From Microcaldota archaeon (GTDB lineage: Archaea; Micrarchaeota; Micrarchaeia; Burarchaeales; Burarchaeaceae): a stretch of 13,048 nucleotides of DNA. The position numbers and the translations under genes are program-made. A model generated the notes under the pieces. It saw only the letters and a list, made by a program, of their open reading frames with translations. It was not told where the DNA came from and did not search any database. The stretch covers positions 1 to 13,048 of the forward strand of contig QMVF01000006.1 in the NCBI GenBank assembly GCA_003660965.1. Reading direction: 5' to 3'. Positions 6,604-13,048 of this stretch are shown here, piece by piece (position 1 is the stretch's first letter; each line of letters starts with the position of its first letter).

Positions 6604-7322
6604 TGAGAGGAGTCATACTTGCGGGAGGAATGGGAACAAGACTCAGGCCGCTAACCAACGTAACGAACAAGCATTTGCTTCCAGTCTATGACAAGCCGAT
6701 GATAATGCATCCTTTAAACACCTTGCTGAAGGCGGGGATAACTGATATTCTGATAGTTACCGGAAAGGGAAACGCGGGAGATTTCATGAAACTGCTGGGA
6801 AGCGGACATGAACTGGGCTGCAGGCTTACCTATAGACTTCAGGATGAGGAAGGCGGAATAGCCCAGGCACTCTCGCTTGCAGAACACTTTGTGGGGAATC
6901 ATAAATTCGTGGTTGTTTTAGGGGACAATATACTTGCTGATGATGTTAGCGAAGCCATACGCTCCTTTGAAACCAGCGATGAGGGTGCTGTTGTATTTCT
7001 GAAAGAGGTTCCCGATGCCAATCGATTCGGCGTTGCTGAAATAAAAGGCGACCGTCTGGTGGGAATAGAGGAAAAGCCGGCAAAACCAAAATCAAACCTT
7101 GCAGTAATCGGCCTTTACTTATACAGCCCCTCAGTTTTCAAAGTCATAAAAACTCTCAAACCAAGTGCAAGGGGCGAATATGAAATAACAGACGTGAACA
7201 ATCATTACATAAAGAAGGGTGAGATGGGCTACCGGATTCTGAAAGGTGCTTGGGCTGATGCCGGCACCTTTGAATCCCTATACCGGGCAAGCACAATAGC
7301 CCGCCAATCCAAAAAAAACTAG
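6603..7322 (+). CDS. rmlA: RmlA-like sugar-1-phosphate nucleotidyltransferase (short form)
   Basis: This 239-residue enzyme should join a hexose 1-phosphate, probably glucose 1-phosphate, to a nucleotide (dTTP or UTP) with release of pyrophosphate. The full signature is present: GGMGTRLRPLT (residues 8-18), Lys 23 in NKHLLPVYDKPM, QDEEGGIAQAL (80-90), the metal Asp 108 in LGDNI, EEKP (156-159), RGEYEITDVN (190-199), and the second metal Asp 219 in WADAGT. NKHLLPVYDKPM and EITDVN are typical of RmlA. It is shorter than the usual ~290 residues of bacterial RmlA, ending just after the core fold. It therefore lacks the C-terminal helical part found in long RmlA enzymes. It is the last gene of the operon, and its TAG lies in a CTAG shared with the stop of the convergent formyltransferase gene. 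Confidence 0.88.
   Translation: MRGVILAGGMGTRLRPLTNVTNKHLLPVYDKPMIMHPLNTLLKAGITDILIVTGKGNAGDFMKLLGSGHELGCRLTYRLQDEEGGIAQALSLAEHFVGNHKFVVVLGDNILADDVSEAIRSFETSDEGAVVFLKEVPDANRFGVAEIKGDRLVGIEEKPAKPKSNLAVIGLYLYSPSVFKVIKTLKPSARGEYEITDVNNHYIKKGEMGYRILKGAWADAGTFESLYRASTIARQSKKN
7311..7318 (-). terminator. Oligo-T terminator after the formyltransferase gene
   Basis: On the minus strand, eight T residues follow directly after the formyltransferase TAG (7319-7321). Archaeal transcription commonly ends at such U-runs without a hairpin. On the plus strand these bases are the Lys-Lys-Asn codons ending the RmlA-like gene, so the terminator is embedded in the opposing coding region. Confidence 0.5.
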
Positions 7323-8263
7323 GAAAATCTACTGCCCCTTGTTATTCCTACCTTTTCCAAAAACTCAGTCTGGGGTGGAAAATTTTCATCAACCTTGTCA
7401 GTAAGCGCCACTATGACTGAACCTGAACCACATGCAACTTCTACTCCCTCCTCTGAAATTTCAAGCACCTCTCCTGCCTTACCCCGCTCCTCAGCAGCCC
7501 CTCTTCTCACCTTCGCTATCTTTAATTCCTCGCCTTTGTGCATGGTAGCTGGTAGCTGAAAGGGAACGAAAATGTATGCTCTTATGAAATCAAATACCTT
7601 CTCACAGCTGTCCTCCCACCTAACCCTGTTCTTTGAAAAATCTATGGAGTCCTTTGGATAATAGATTACTTCCTTTGGATTCTGCGGGGTGAGTTCAAAT
7701 GCCATGCTCTTCATTTTCGGCCAGGTTTCCTTGAACAACTCCACACCCTTTTCTATGCATTTGAAATACAATTTTCTAGCAGTATCCTCTTCCTCTATTG
7801 GAAACATTCTTTGAGAGATTATCTCCCCAGAATCTACGCCAGGAGCTATCGTGTGTATGGTTACTCCAAACTGTCTCTCCCCATTGAGAAGAGCCCATGC
7901 TATAGGGTACATGCCTCTATATTTAGGTAGGGGTGCAAAATGCAAGTTGGCAGCCAGCTTCTTTGCACTCTCTATTATCCTTCTCTTTATTATGCGTCTG
8001 TATTGAAAAGATAAGAGGTAATCAGGTGCCTCCCTTTCAAAAAATTCATACCATTTCTCTTCATTAATTCTGCCGGGCTGGTAAAATCGCAAGCCTTCGG
8101 ATTCTGCAAACTGCTTAAGCGAGAGCTGCCAGTCATTCTCACCATCATCCCTTGCATCTCCCACCACAAACCCAATGCTTTCTCCTTCCTTCAGCAGATG
8201 CCTGCAGCACTCGACTGCTACAGTCCCATTACCAAGAACACCCGTCTTTGGTTCTGATTCCAT
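7319..8263 (-). CDS. Sugar N-formyltransferase (methionyl-tRNA formyltransferase-like fold)
   Basis: A 314-residue formyltransferase is predicted to move a formyl group from N10-formyltetrahydrofolate to an amino-sugar nucleotide. The start at 8263 gives MESEPKTGVLGNGTVAVECC, with the family's first strand and loop. The longer reading from 8320 would overlap the divergent gene start. The catalytic triad is intact: Asn 106 and His 108 in ANLHFAPLPKYRG and Asp 144 in PGVDSGEII. A C-terminal region (about residues 215-314) follows the catalytic domain, resembling the FMT C-terminal subdomain more than a tRNA-binding module. It lies next to a Gfo/Idh dehydrogenase and a DegT aminotransferase, and in a glycan locus, so it is probably a sugar-modifying enzyme of the VioF/QdtF/WlaRD kind. 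A true initiator-tRNA formyltransferase is unlikely in this setting but not excluded. Confidence 0.82.
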   Translation of the reverse strand: MESEPKTGVLGNGTVAVECCRHLLKEGESIGFVVGDARDDGENDWQLSLKQFAESEGLRFYQPGRINEEKWYEFFEREAPDYLLSFQYRRIIKRRIIESAKKLAANLHFAPLPKYRGMYPIAWALLNGERQFGVTIHTIAPGVDSGEIISQRMFPIEEEDTARKLYFKCIEKGVELFKETWPKMKSMAFELTPQNPKEVIYYPKDSIDFSKNRVRWEDSCEKVFDFIRAYIFVPFQLPATMHKGEELKIAKVRRGAAEERGKAGEVLEISEEGVEVACGSGSVIVALTDKVDENFPPQTEFLEKVGITRGSRFS

Positions 8264-8318
8264 GGGTAAATGGGACGATATAAATGAATAAAAAATCTTC
8301 TGACCAAATTCTCTTTCC
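8264..8318. promoter_or_regulatory. Divergent promoter between formyltransferase and Gfo/Idh genes
   Basis: The 55-bp gap holds an AT-rich block at about 8277-8297. It offers ATATAAATG for the plus strand and TTTTTTAT or TTTATAT for the minus strand, roughly 20-40 bp before each start. No clear ribosome-binding site precedes either ATG, so short-leader or leaderless transcripts are likely. Both start codons sit in CCATGG. I see no palindrome like those at 4843-4879. Confidence 0.45.
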
Positions 8319-9320
8319 ATGGTTCTAAAACTGGCTCTTGTAGGTTATGGTTATTGGGGGCCTAATCTGGCAAGAAATTTCTCAAAGCTCCCAGATGCCG
8401 AAGTGCACTATGTAGTGGATTCGGATGAAAAAAAGAGGGAACGGGCAAAAAAGGAGTACCCTCATGCACACACTTCAGCTTCCCTTGAACAGGTTTTAAG
8501 CAAGGTGGACGCAGTCCTGATTGCAACCCCTCCCAAAACTCATTTTGCTTTGGCAAAACTGGCTCTAGAAGCCGGAAAGCACATTCTTGTGGAAAAGCCA
8601 GTTACAACTACTGCCAAGGAGGCCCGGGAGCTTGAAGCGCTTGCAAAGGAAAAAAACCGGATCGCTATGATAGACTATACTTTCATTTACGTCGATCACG
8701 TGCGCTACATCAAAAAACTGCTGGACTCCGGCGAAATGGGTAAGATAGCCTCATTCTACTTCCAGCGCCAGGGAATTGATTTTCTAAGGCGGGATGTGAA
8801 TGTGGTTGATGATCTGCTTCCTCATGATTTGTCCATGCTCGTGTACTGGATGGGAGAAAAGGCAACGAGGGCAAAAACTGTTCTGGCTGCCGGAAAGAGC
8901 CACTTCATAACCGAAATAGAGGATGAAGCAATCTCCTATTTGGACTTCGGGGACTTTACAGCGTCAATGCTCGTAAGCTGCCTCTCGCCCGTAAAGGTAA
9001 GGAAGGTGCTTATAATCGGAGACAAGAAGATGGTGGAGTTTGATGACACAAAGCTCTCAGATAAGGTGGCTGTTCATGACAAGGAAATACGTGCTCCGCT
9101 GGAAGCACCCACCTCTTACTGGGATTTCCTGGTCAAATGCAGGAGGGGTTCCACAACCCTTCCCTATGTGCCTTCGCGCGAGCCACTTGCAAACATGGCC
9201 GCTCACTTCGTAGATTGTGTTAAAAATAAAAAGAAGCCAGACACCGACATCTCTTTTGGAGTCATAGTTACCGAGCTCATGGAGCGCATAAACAACACGG
9301 TTAGGAAGGGCAGAGGTTGA
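8319..9320 (+). CDS. Gfo/Idh/MocA-family sugar-nucleotide dehydrogenase
   Basis: This is a 333-residue NAD(P)-dependent oxidoreductase of the Gfo/Idh/MocA family. The N-terminal Rossmann domain opens with LALVGYGYWGPNLARNF (GYGYWG at residues 9-14). Next come ATPPKTHFALA and the family EKP motif (92-94) with catalytic Lys 93. The C-terminal half has DDLLPHDLSML with His 169/Asp 170, where the family keeps its catalytic His. In sugar pathways such enzymes (WlbA/WbpB and the euryarchaeal UDP-GlcNAc 3-dehydrogenase) oxidise the C3 hydroxyl to a ketone, which a DegT aminotransferase then aminates. Exactly such an aminotransferase gene begins 12 bases downstream. Substrate is inferred from context only. 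Confidence 0.88.
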   Translation: MVLKLALVGYGYWGPNLARNFSKLPDAEVHYVVDSDEKKRERAKKEYPHAHTSASLEQVLSKVDAVLIATPPKTHFALAKLALEAGKHILVEKPVTTTAKEARELEALAKEKNRIAMIDYTFIYVDHVRYIKKLLDSGEMGKIASFYFQRQGIDFLRRDVNVVDDLLPHDLSMLVYWMGEKATRAKTVLAAGKSHFITEIEDEAISYLDFGDFTASMLVSCLSPVKVRKVLIIGDKKMVEFDDTKLSDKVAVHDKEIRAPLEAPTSYWDFLVKCRRGSTTLPYVPSREPLANMAAHFVDCVKNKKKPDTDISFGVIVTELMERINNTVRKGRG

Positions 9321-9332
9321 AGAGCTGAGCCA

Positions 9333-10475
9333 ATGGAAATTCCTTTTGTAAACCTGAATAGAATGCACGAGAAGATGCGAGCTGAATTCGACCAAGCTTA
9401 CTCCAGAGTTTTGAATTCATCCTCCTTTATTCTGGGGAAAGAAGTAGCTGCCTTTGAGAAAAGTTTTTCAAAATTCGTGGGCTCCAGCCGTGCAATCGGG
9501 GTTGCTTCAGGTACTGATGCGCTTATTCTGAGCCTGAGAGCGCTTGGAATTGGGAAAGGGGATGAAGTGCTGGTTCCCTCCCATACTTTTGTGGCAAGTC
9601 CTTTTGCAATTTCTGCAGTTGGGGCAAAGCCCGTCTTCGTTGAAGTCGACGATTTCTACACCCTTTCTCACACTTCCATGCAAAAGGCACTGTCCAAGCG
9701 CACAAAGGCTGTAATGCCCGTACACCTATACGGTCAGTGCGCGGACATGCCTGCCATCAATGAATTCTGCGAAAATCATGACCTGAAGATGATTGAAGAT
9801 GCCTGCCAGGCCCACGGAGCTTCTCTGGGTGGGAAGAATGCAGGAACCTATGGAATTGCAGCAGCCTTCAGCTTCTATCCGGGTAAGAATTTGGGTGCAC
9901 TTGGCGATGGTGGTGCTATTTGCACGGATGATTCCGAACTCGCAGAGAAATTGATTTCAATGCGCAACTACGGTTCAAATAAAAAATACCACCATGATGT
10001 TTTCGGGTTCAACTCCCGCTTGGACGGGCTTCAGGCAGCCTTTCTAAACGCAAAGCTTTCCAGGCTTGAGGAAATGAACCAATCACGCATAGACGTTGCA
10101 TCAAGCTATGCACAAGGTCTTTCAGAACAGGAATCAAACCATCTGCTGCAACTTCCTAAGGTGCGAGAAAACGCACATCATGTATACCATCTATTTGTAA
10201 TTCAGGTAAATGCAGAAATACGGGACCAGGTGCTGAAGGAGCTCGATAAAGCAGGAATCAAGGCACAGATACACTATCCCATACCCTGCCATGAGCAAAA
10301 GGCATACTCTGAGCAGCTGCCCCACAGGAAAATGCCTTTGCAAAAGACTGAGAAGCTCGCCAGGCGCATCCTCTCCCTTCCCATCTGGCCCTATATGACC
10401 CATGATGAAATCGAATACGTGGTTCAGAAAACTTCAGAAATTCTGGTAAAGCATGGAAGGGAGATTGGAAGATAG
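9333..10475 (+). CDS. DegT/DnrJ/EryC1-family PLP sugar aminotransferase
   Basis: A 380-residue PLP-dependent aminotransferase converts a keto-sugar nucleotide to an amino sugar, usually with glutamate as donor. It shows the family start IPFVNLNRMHEKM and GVASGTDALILSLRALGIG. EDACQAHGA follows with Asp 156 (pyridine-nitrogen contact) and Gln 159. FYPGKNLGALGDGGAI carries the Schiff-base Lys 185. Further motifs are MRNYGSNKKYHHDVFGFNSRLD and LQAAFLNAKL. The pattern FYPGKNLGALGDGG with NSRLD is close to 3-amino-sugar enzymes such as WbpE and QdtB, which fits the adjacent 3-dehydrogenase-like gene. Length is normal. It forms an operon with that gene and meets the convergent GT2 gene stop-to-stop with no spacer (TAGCTA). 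Confidence 0.9.
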   Translation: MEIPFVNLNRMHEKMRAEFDQAYSRVLNSSSFILGKEVAAFEKSFSKFVGSSRAIGVASGTDALILSLRALGIGKGDEVLVPSHTFVASPFAISAVGAKPVFVEVDDFYTLSHTSMQKALSKRTKAVMPVHLYGQCADMPAINEFCENHDLKMIEDACQAHGASLGGKNAGTYGIAAAFSFYPGKNLGALGDGGAICTDDSELAEKLISMRNYGSNKKYHHDVFGFNSRLDGLQAAFLNAKLSRLEEMNQSRIDVASSYAQGLSEQESNHLLQLPKVRENAHHVYHLFVIQVNAEIRDQVLKELDKAGIKAQIHYPIPCHEQKAYSEQLPHRKMPLQKTEKLARRILSLPIWPYMTHDEIEYVVQKTSEILVKHGREIGR

Positions 10476-11432
10476 CTAATTCTCCCCCTTAAATATTCTG
10501 AAGAATTTCGCCACTGCCATTTTCAGAAACTGAATAGCAGAAAAATCCTTCCTCACCATACCTCCCAAAACCTTTGATGCAAGCACAAGGTTCCCACGCC
10601 TCATGCACCTTAGGAAATACGATATGTAAACTCCAATTCTGAATTCCCGCGCCAGCTCATAAACCCTCTTTTTTCCCCTATTCCTATCAAGAAAATCATT
10701 TATGGACTGCGTAAATGCACCATAATAGCTTACATATGGAAATTTGCTGCTGTCTAGGCCTCTGCTTCTGTAAATGAAAAGGGGTGGACCGCGAAGTTTC
10801 ATTGGCAAATGTCCTTTCTCTATAAGCCTCATCCAAAAATCAAAATCTTCAACCCCTCGCAAATCACGAATTCCTCCCACGCTTTCATAAACGTCTTTTC
10901 GTATGGCAACTGAATTGTGGAATATGAATTTATTCTGAAGAACATTTTTGAAGAAGACTTCCATCGACCTCTTGCCAGCATTGAATATTGGGGTTATGTA
11001 TATGTGCCTTTCACCAGTGGATTCCTTCAAAACCACTGCATCATGGTAGAACCATTCAACATCTGGATTTGCCTGAATGAATCTCTTTACACTTTCCATT
11101 CTTTCAGGCAGGTACATGTCATCATCAGCAAGAAAACATACCCACTCGGTTTCAGCAAGCGAGGCAGCCCGGTTCCAAGAATAGCCAGTCCCCCTGTTCT
11201 TTTTGTTTGCATACACTCTGCACCTTATTCCTTTATTTTCAAACCTCTCTGCCGCCCTTCTCATCTTTTCAGGAGTAGAATCCGTAGAGCAGTCATCAAG
11301 CATAACTACTTCGAATTCCCTATTGGTTTGTTTAAGCAGGCTGTTTATGGCATCATCTATGAGCTTCTCTCCATTATAGCTTATCATAACTACAGTTGCA
11401 AAGGGCTTCTTCCGTCTGCGTTTTTTAGCCAT
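10476..11432 (-). CDS. GT2-family glycosyltransferase
   Basis: A 318-residue GT-A fold, family 2 glycosyltransferase. The N-terminus has a basic tract KKRRRKK before the usual first strand FATVVMISYNGEK. Motifs are LDDCSTDST (Asp 46/47, nucleotide binding), RGTGYSWNRA, the metal-binding LADDDMY (Asp 103-105), and VEDFDFWMRL with Glu 195/Asp 196, the acidic acceptor-side motif. The last ~70 residues are basic with hydrophobic helices and probably lie against the membrane. The gene follows the flippase gene on the same strand after 31 bases, so it is probably co-transcribed, with a possible promoter of its own in the gap. It likely adds a sugar to a polyprenyl-linked glycan on the cytoplasmic face. 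Confidence 0.88.
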   Translation of the reverse strand: MAKKRRRKKPFATVVMISYNGEKLIDDAINSLLKQTNREFEVVMLDDCSTDSTPEKMRRAAERFENKGIRCRVYANKKNRGTGYSWNRAASLAETEWVCFLADDDMYLPERMESVKRFIQANPDVEWFYHDAVVLKESTGERHIYITPIFNAGKRSMEVFFKNVLQNKFIFHNSVAIRKDVYESVGGIRDLRGVEDFDFWMRLIEKGHLPMKLRGPPLFIYRSRGLDSSKFPYVSYYGAFTQSINDFLDRNRGKKRVYELAREFRIGVYISYFLRCMRRGNLVLASKVLGGMVRKDFSAIQFLKMAVAKFFRIFKGEN

Positions 11433-11463
11433 GGCTTCTTATAGCCCCTATAAATTAAAACCA
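11433..11463 (-). promoter_or_regulatory. Short gap with TATA-like element and inverted repeat before the GT2 gene
   Basis: In the 31-bp gap the minus strand carries TTTTAATTTATA, about 15-27 bases before the GT2 ATG, which could act as a TATA box for a leaderless transcript. The repeat TTATAG-CCC-CTATAA (11439-11453) lies between this and the ATG. The T4 run could alternatively help end the flippase transcript. Function is uncertain. Confidence 0.35.
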
Positions 11464-12951
11464 CTACGCAGCGCGCTCCTTGCCTCTGAAAAGCTCTACA
11501 AGAGCTTTAAGCACCCGCCTGTCATCATCATCAAGAAGTGCGAGATATACTGCCGCGCAGACAGCAGGGAACAGGATTATTAATAAGAGTTCATTCCCTG
11601 TAATCTGACTCTTTACAAAAAGCACTGAGGCGGTCGCAACTGCAGATGCCAGAAAAGGCTTTACAAGTGCCCTCAAATTTATTCCGAGCGAAAGCCTTTG
11701 CATGAGCAGAGGTATTGATATGATAGTGGGTGCAATGAATGCGGCCGAATAGGTTATGGCGGAGCCAACAAATCCAAATATGGGAATCAGAAAGACGTTC
11801 AGGGCTACTGACAGAATTGCAGCAAGAATGTAAAGCCCTGCCGCAGGCCTTATCTCCCCGCGTGCAAATAATGCATTCATGTTTACATTGAACAGGAAAT
11901 AAAATGCCGGAAGGGCTGCAAATGCCTGGAGCGCCCGGGCAGAGGCTGCATAAGTGGGCAAAAACAGGAAGCCGATTATTTCAGAGGAAAGCACGAACAT
12001 CATTACTGAAACGGGTATGAAAAAAACCAGGCCATACTTCAATGCTTGTGCATATGCTTCCACCTGCTCCTTTCTTTTTTTATTAGCTTCCAATTCCACA
12101 AAAAAGGTGAATATTACAAAGTAGGATATGGGGGCGAGAGAAACCACGCCTATCAATACCTGCTGTGCCGCCTTGTACAGTGCAACCCGGTCTGGGCTCA
12201 GGAACGCGTTGAGAAGCACAGTGTCAAAATAGCTGAAAAACGCAACCGACCAGCCTATGAGCGCAGCGTATATTGCATACCTCTTCATCTCCTCGCCTAG
12301 GCCCCCAGACCATTCAAACTTGAAGCCGTACACTCTCCTGAAGAATACGGAATAGGAAACCGCACCCAAAAGATATCCGCCAGCCACCCCTGCAATTGCC
12401 CATTCCGCAGTTGGCGAGATGAACATAACTGCAATTATTGGAAGAACCAGCCTTCCAACATTGGTTATTGCAGATCCTGCAAATGTATACTCATAGCGAT
12501 TGGCAGCCGAAACCAGGCCTTCAAAGAAGTGCATCGCGGAATAGATTATGGAAACTATTCCTGTAAACTGAAATACAAATGCATATTGAGCATCATGAAG
12601 TATGGTTCGAGAGAGCGGTTCTGCTAGCAAAAATACTGCTATACCCATGCTTATTACAAGAATGAAGCGGAGGGTCGTAAGCTGGGTTATATACTTCCAC
12701 AAATCGCTCTTTTTAGAAAAGAACGCGTCTCCCACGTACTTGGTTGCAGTAGTACGCAGCCCCATATCTGAGAGTATGGTTATGAATACCACAAAGGAAA
12801 TGAAGGAGGTGAGCAGCCCGTAATCAGTTACAGACACAAGCCTTGACAAAATTACAGCAAACAATACACCTGTTATAAGTACTGCTCCCTGCGAGGCTAT
12901 GGAATAGGTGTTTAGCTTAAGTGCTCGTTTGAGCATGCGTTGAATTCGCAT
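11464..12951 (-). CDS. Wzx-like polysaccharide flippase (MOP superfamily)
   Basis: This 495-residue multi-span membrane protein of the polysaccharide-biosynthesis/MOP type would flip polyprenyl-linked glycans across the membrane. It begins LKLNTYSIASQGAVLITGVLFAVILSRLVSV. After that come VTDYGLL and DMGLRTTATKYVG, the usual pattern of the first two helices of RfbX/Wzx proteins, then about a dozen more hydrophobic segments. The C-terminus is a short charged tail (DDDDRR...KERAA). I place the start at ATG 12951; ATG 12936 is equally credible, being 26 bp from the AT-rich block at 12957-12966. A longer reading to 13044 would run through the divergent mutase gene and is rejected. It is the upstream gene of a pair with the GT2 enzyme and fits the export step of this locus. 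Confidence 0.88.
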   Translation of the reverse strand: MRIQRMLKRALKLNTYSIASQGAVLITGVLFAVILSRLVSVTDYGLLTSFISFVVFITILSDMGLRTTATKYVGDAFFSKKSDLWKYITQLTTLRFILVISMGIAVFLLAEPLSRTILHDAQYAFVFQFTGIVSIIYSAMHFFEGLVSAANRYEYTFAGSAITNVGRLVLPIIAVMFISPTAEWAIAGVAGGYLLGAVSYSVFFRRVYGFKFEWSGGLGEEMKRYAIYAALIGWSVAFFSYFDTVLLNAFLSPDRVALYKAAQQVLIGVVSLAPISYFVIFTFFVELEANKKRKEQVEAYAQALKYGLVFFIPVSVMMFVLSSEIIGFLFLPTYAASARALQAFAALPAFYFLFNVNMNALFARGEIRPAAGLYILAAILSVALNVFLIPIFGFVGSAITYSAAFIAPTIISIPLLMQRLSLGINLRALVKPFLASAVATASVLFVKSQITGNELLLIILFPAVCAAVYLALLDDDDRRVLKALVELFRGKERAA

Positions 12952-12991
12952 GAAAGATTTAATTACGTTGACTCGAATTAATTCTGAGTCT
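12952..12991. promoter_or_regulatory. Divergent promoter with near-palindrome between flippase and mutase genes
   Basis: An AT-rich block (TTTAATTA, 12958-12965) lies about 30 bp before the mutase ATG and 26 bp before the possible flippase ATG 12936, so it could act as a shared TATA box for leaderless transcripts. Bases 12970-12990 form an imperfect inverted repeat: GACTC and GAGTC flank the palindrome GAATTAATTC, with one extra T on the right side. It ends one base before the mutase ATG and could be an operator. Confidence 0.4.
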
Positions 12992-13048
12992 ATGGCAGAA
13001 TATTTCGGAACTAATGGAATACGGGGTAAACTGGACCTTATCACCCCC
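12992..13048 (+). CDS. Phosphohexomutase (phosphomannomutase/phosphoglucomutase/GlmM family), 3' end outside window
   Basis: Nineteen codons from ATG 12992 run off the window. The translation MAEYFGTNGIRGKLDLITP contains FGTNGIRG, the N-terminal signature of the alpha-D-phosphohexomutase superfamily, which interconverts hexose 6-phosphate and 1-phosphate. This would supply the sugar 1-phosphate used by the RmlA-like enzyme. The frame stays open to the edge. Which mutase (PMM/PGM or GlmM) cannot be told from this fragment. It is transcribed divergently from the flippase gene. Confidence 0.78.
   Translation, partial: MAEYFGTNGIRGKLDLITP

Noticed and set aside
8264..8320. Upstream extension of the formyltransferase to 8320
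   Set aside because: It would overlap the ATG of the divergent Gfo/Idh gene and cover the AT-rich promoter; MESEPKTGVLGNG at 8263 is the natural family start.
10917..11444. Plus-strand open frame of 175 codons
   Set aside because: It is antisense to the GT2 gene, whose motifs are all intact, and has no recognisable motif of its own.
12952..13044. Upstream extension of the flippase gene to 13044
   Set aside because: It is antisense to the phosphohexomutase start with its clear FGTNGIRG motif and to the promoter gap; the family start fits ATG 12951 or 12936.

Overview
This window is a densely packed surface-glycan (glycoprotein or exopolysaccharide) biosynthesis locus, most likely from an archaeon. 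The archaeal reading rests on several signs: AT-rich TATA-like boxes sit 25-40 bp before starts, several genes have little or no room for a leader, and an oligo-T tract follows one stop. Ribosome-binding sites are of the GAGGTG/GGTGAT type, and TTG starts are used. The Gfo/Idh-oxidoreductase plus DegT-aminotransferase pair resembles amino-sugar modules described in Euryarchaea. A small-genome (DPANN-like) archaeon is possible, but the sequence alone cannot place it. I see no tRNA, rRNA, CRISPR array, insertion sequence or phage gene.

Layout. (1) On the + strand, 2-1677 and 1679-2767 hold a GT-C membrane glycosyltransferase cut by the window edge, a 39-codon one-helix membrane ORF, and a GT-B glycosyltransferase. 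(2) On the - strand, 4802 down to 2751 holds an extended-SDR sugar-nucleotide epimerase/dehydratase followed by a second GT-B glycosyltransferase. (3) On the + strand, 4882-7322 holds a ribbon-helix-helix (RHH)/nucleotidyltransferase fusion, an RmlD-like reductase and an RmlA-like sugar-1-phosphate nucleotidyltransferase. (4) On the - strand, 8263-7319 holds a sugar N-formyltransferase. (5) On the + strand, 8319-10475 holds a Gfo/Idh/MocA dehydrogenase and a DegT-type PLP aminotransferase. (6) On the - strand, 12951-10476 holds a Wzx-like flippase and a GT2 glycosyltransferase. (7) On the + strand from 12992, the first 19 codons of a phosphohexomutase run off the window. Orientation flips repeatedly. 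There are three divergent promoter regions (4803-4881, 8264-8318, 12952-12991) and three convergent gene pairs whose ends overlap or touch. No gene-free stretch exceeds 100 bases.

Function. The phosphohexomutase and RmlA-like enzyme would feed activated sugars. The SDRs, the Gfo/Idh dehydrogenase, the aminotransferase and the formyltransferase would tailor them, plausibly to a deoxy- and/or formamido-sugar. The GT-B and GT2 enzymes would assemble a lipid-linked glycan, the flippase would translocate it, and the GT-C enzyme would act on the outer face with a lipid-linked donor.

The most interesting element is at 4803-5688. A protein with an N-terminal RHH DNA-binding domain is joined to a nucleotidyltransferase domain whose catalytic loop is eroded: the GTR of GxGTRLRP is replaced, while the EKP sugar-site motif is kept. 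It lies next to two 16-bp palindromes (TAATA-N6-TATTA) spaced exactly 21 bp apart. These overlap the shared TATA region of the divergent promoter and the ribosome-binding site of the fusion gene. I propose that this is a sugar-nucleotide-sensing autoregulator of the locus; this is inference that needs testing.
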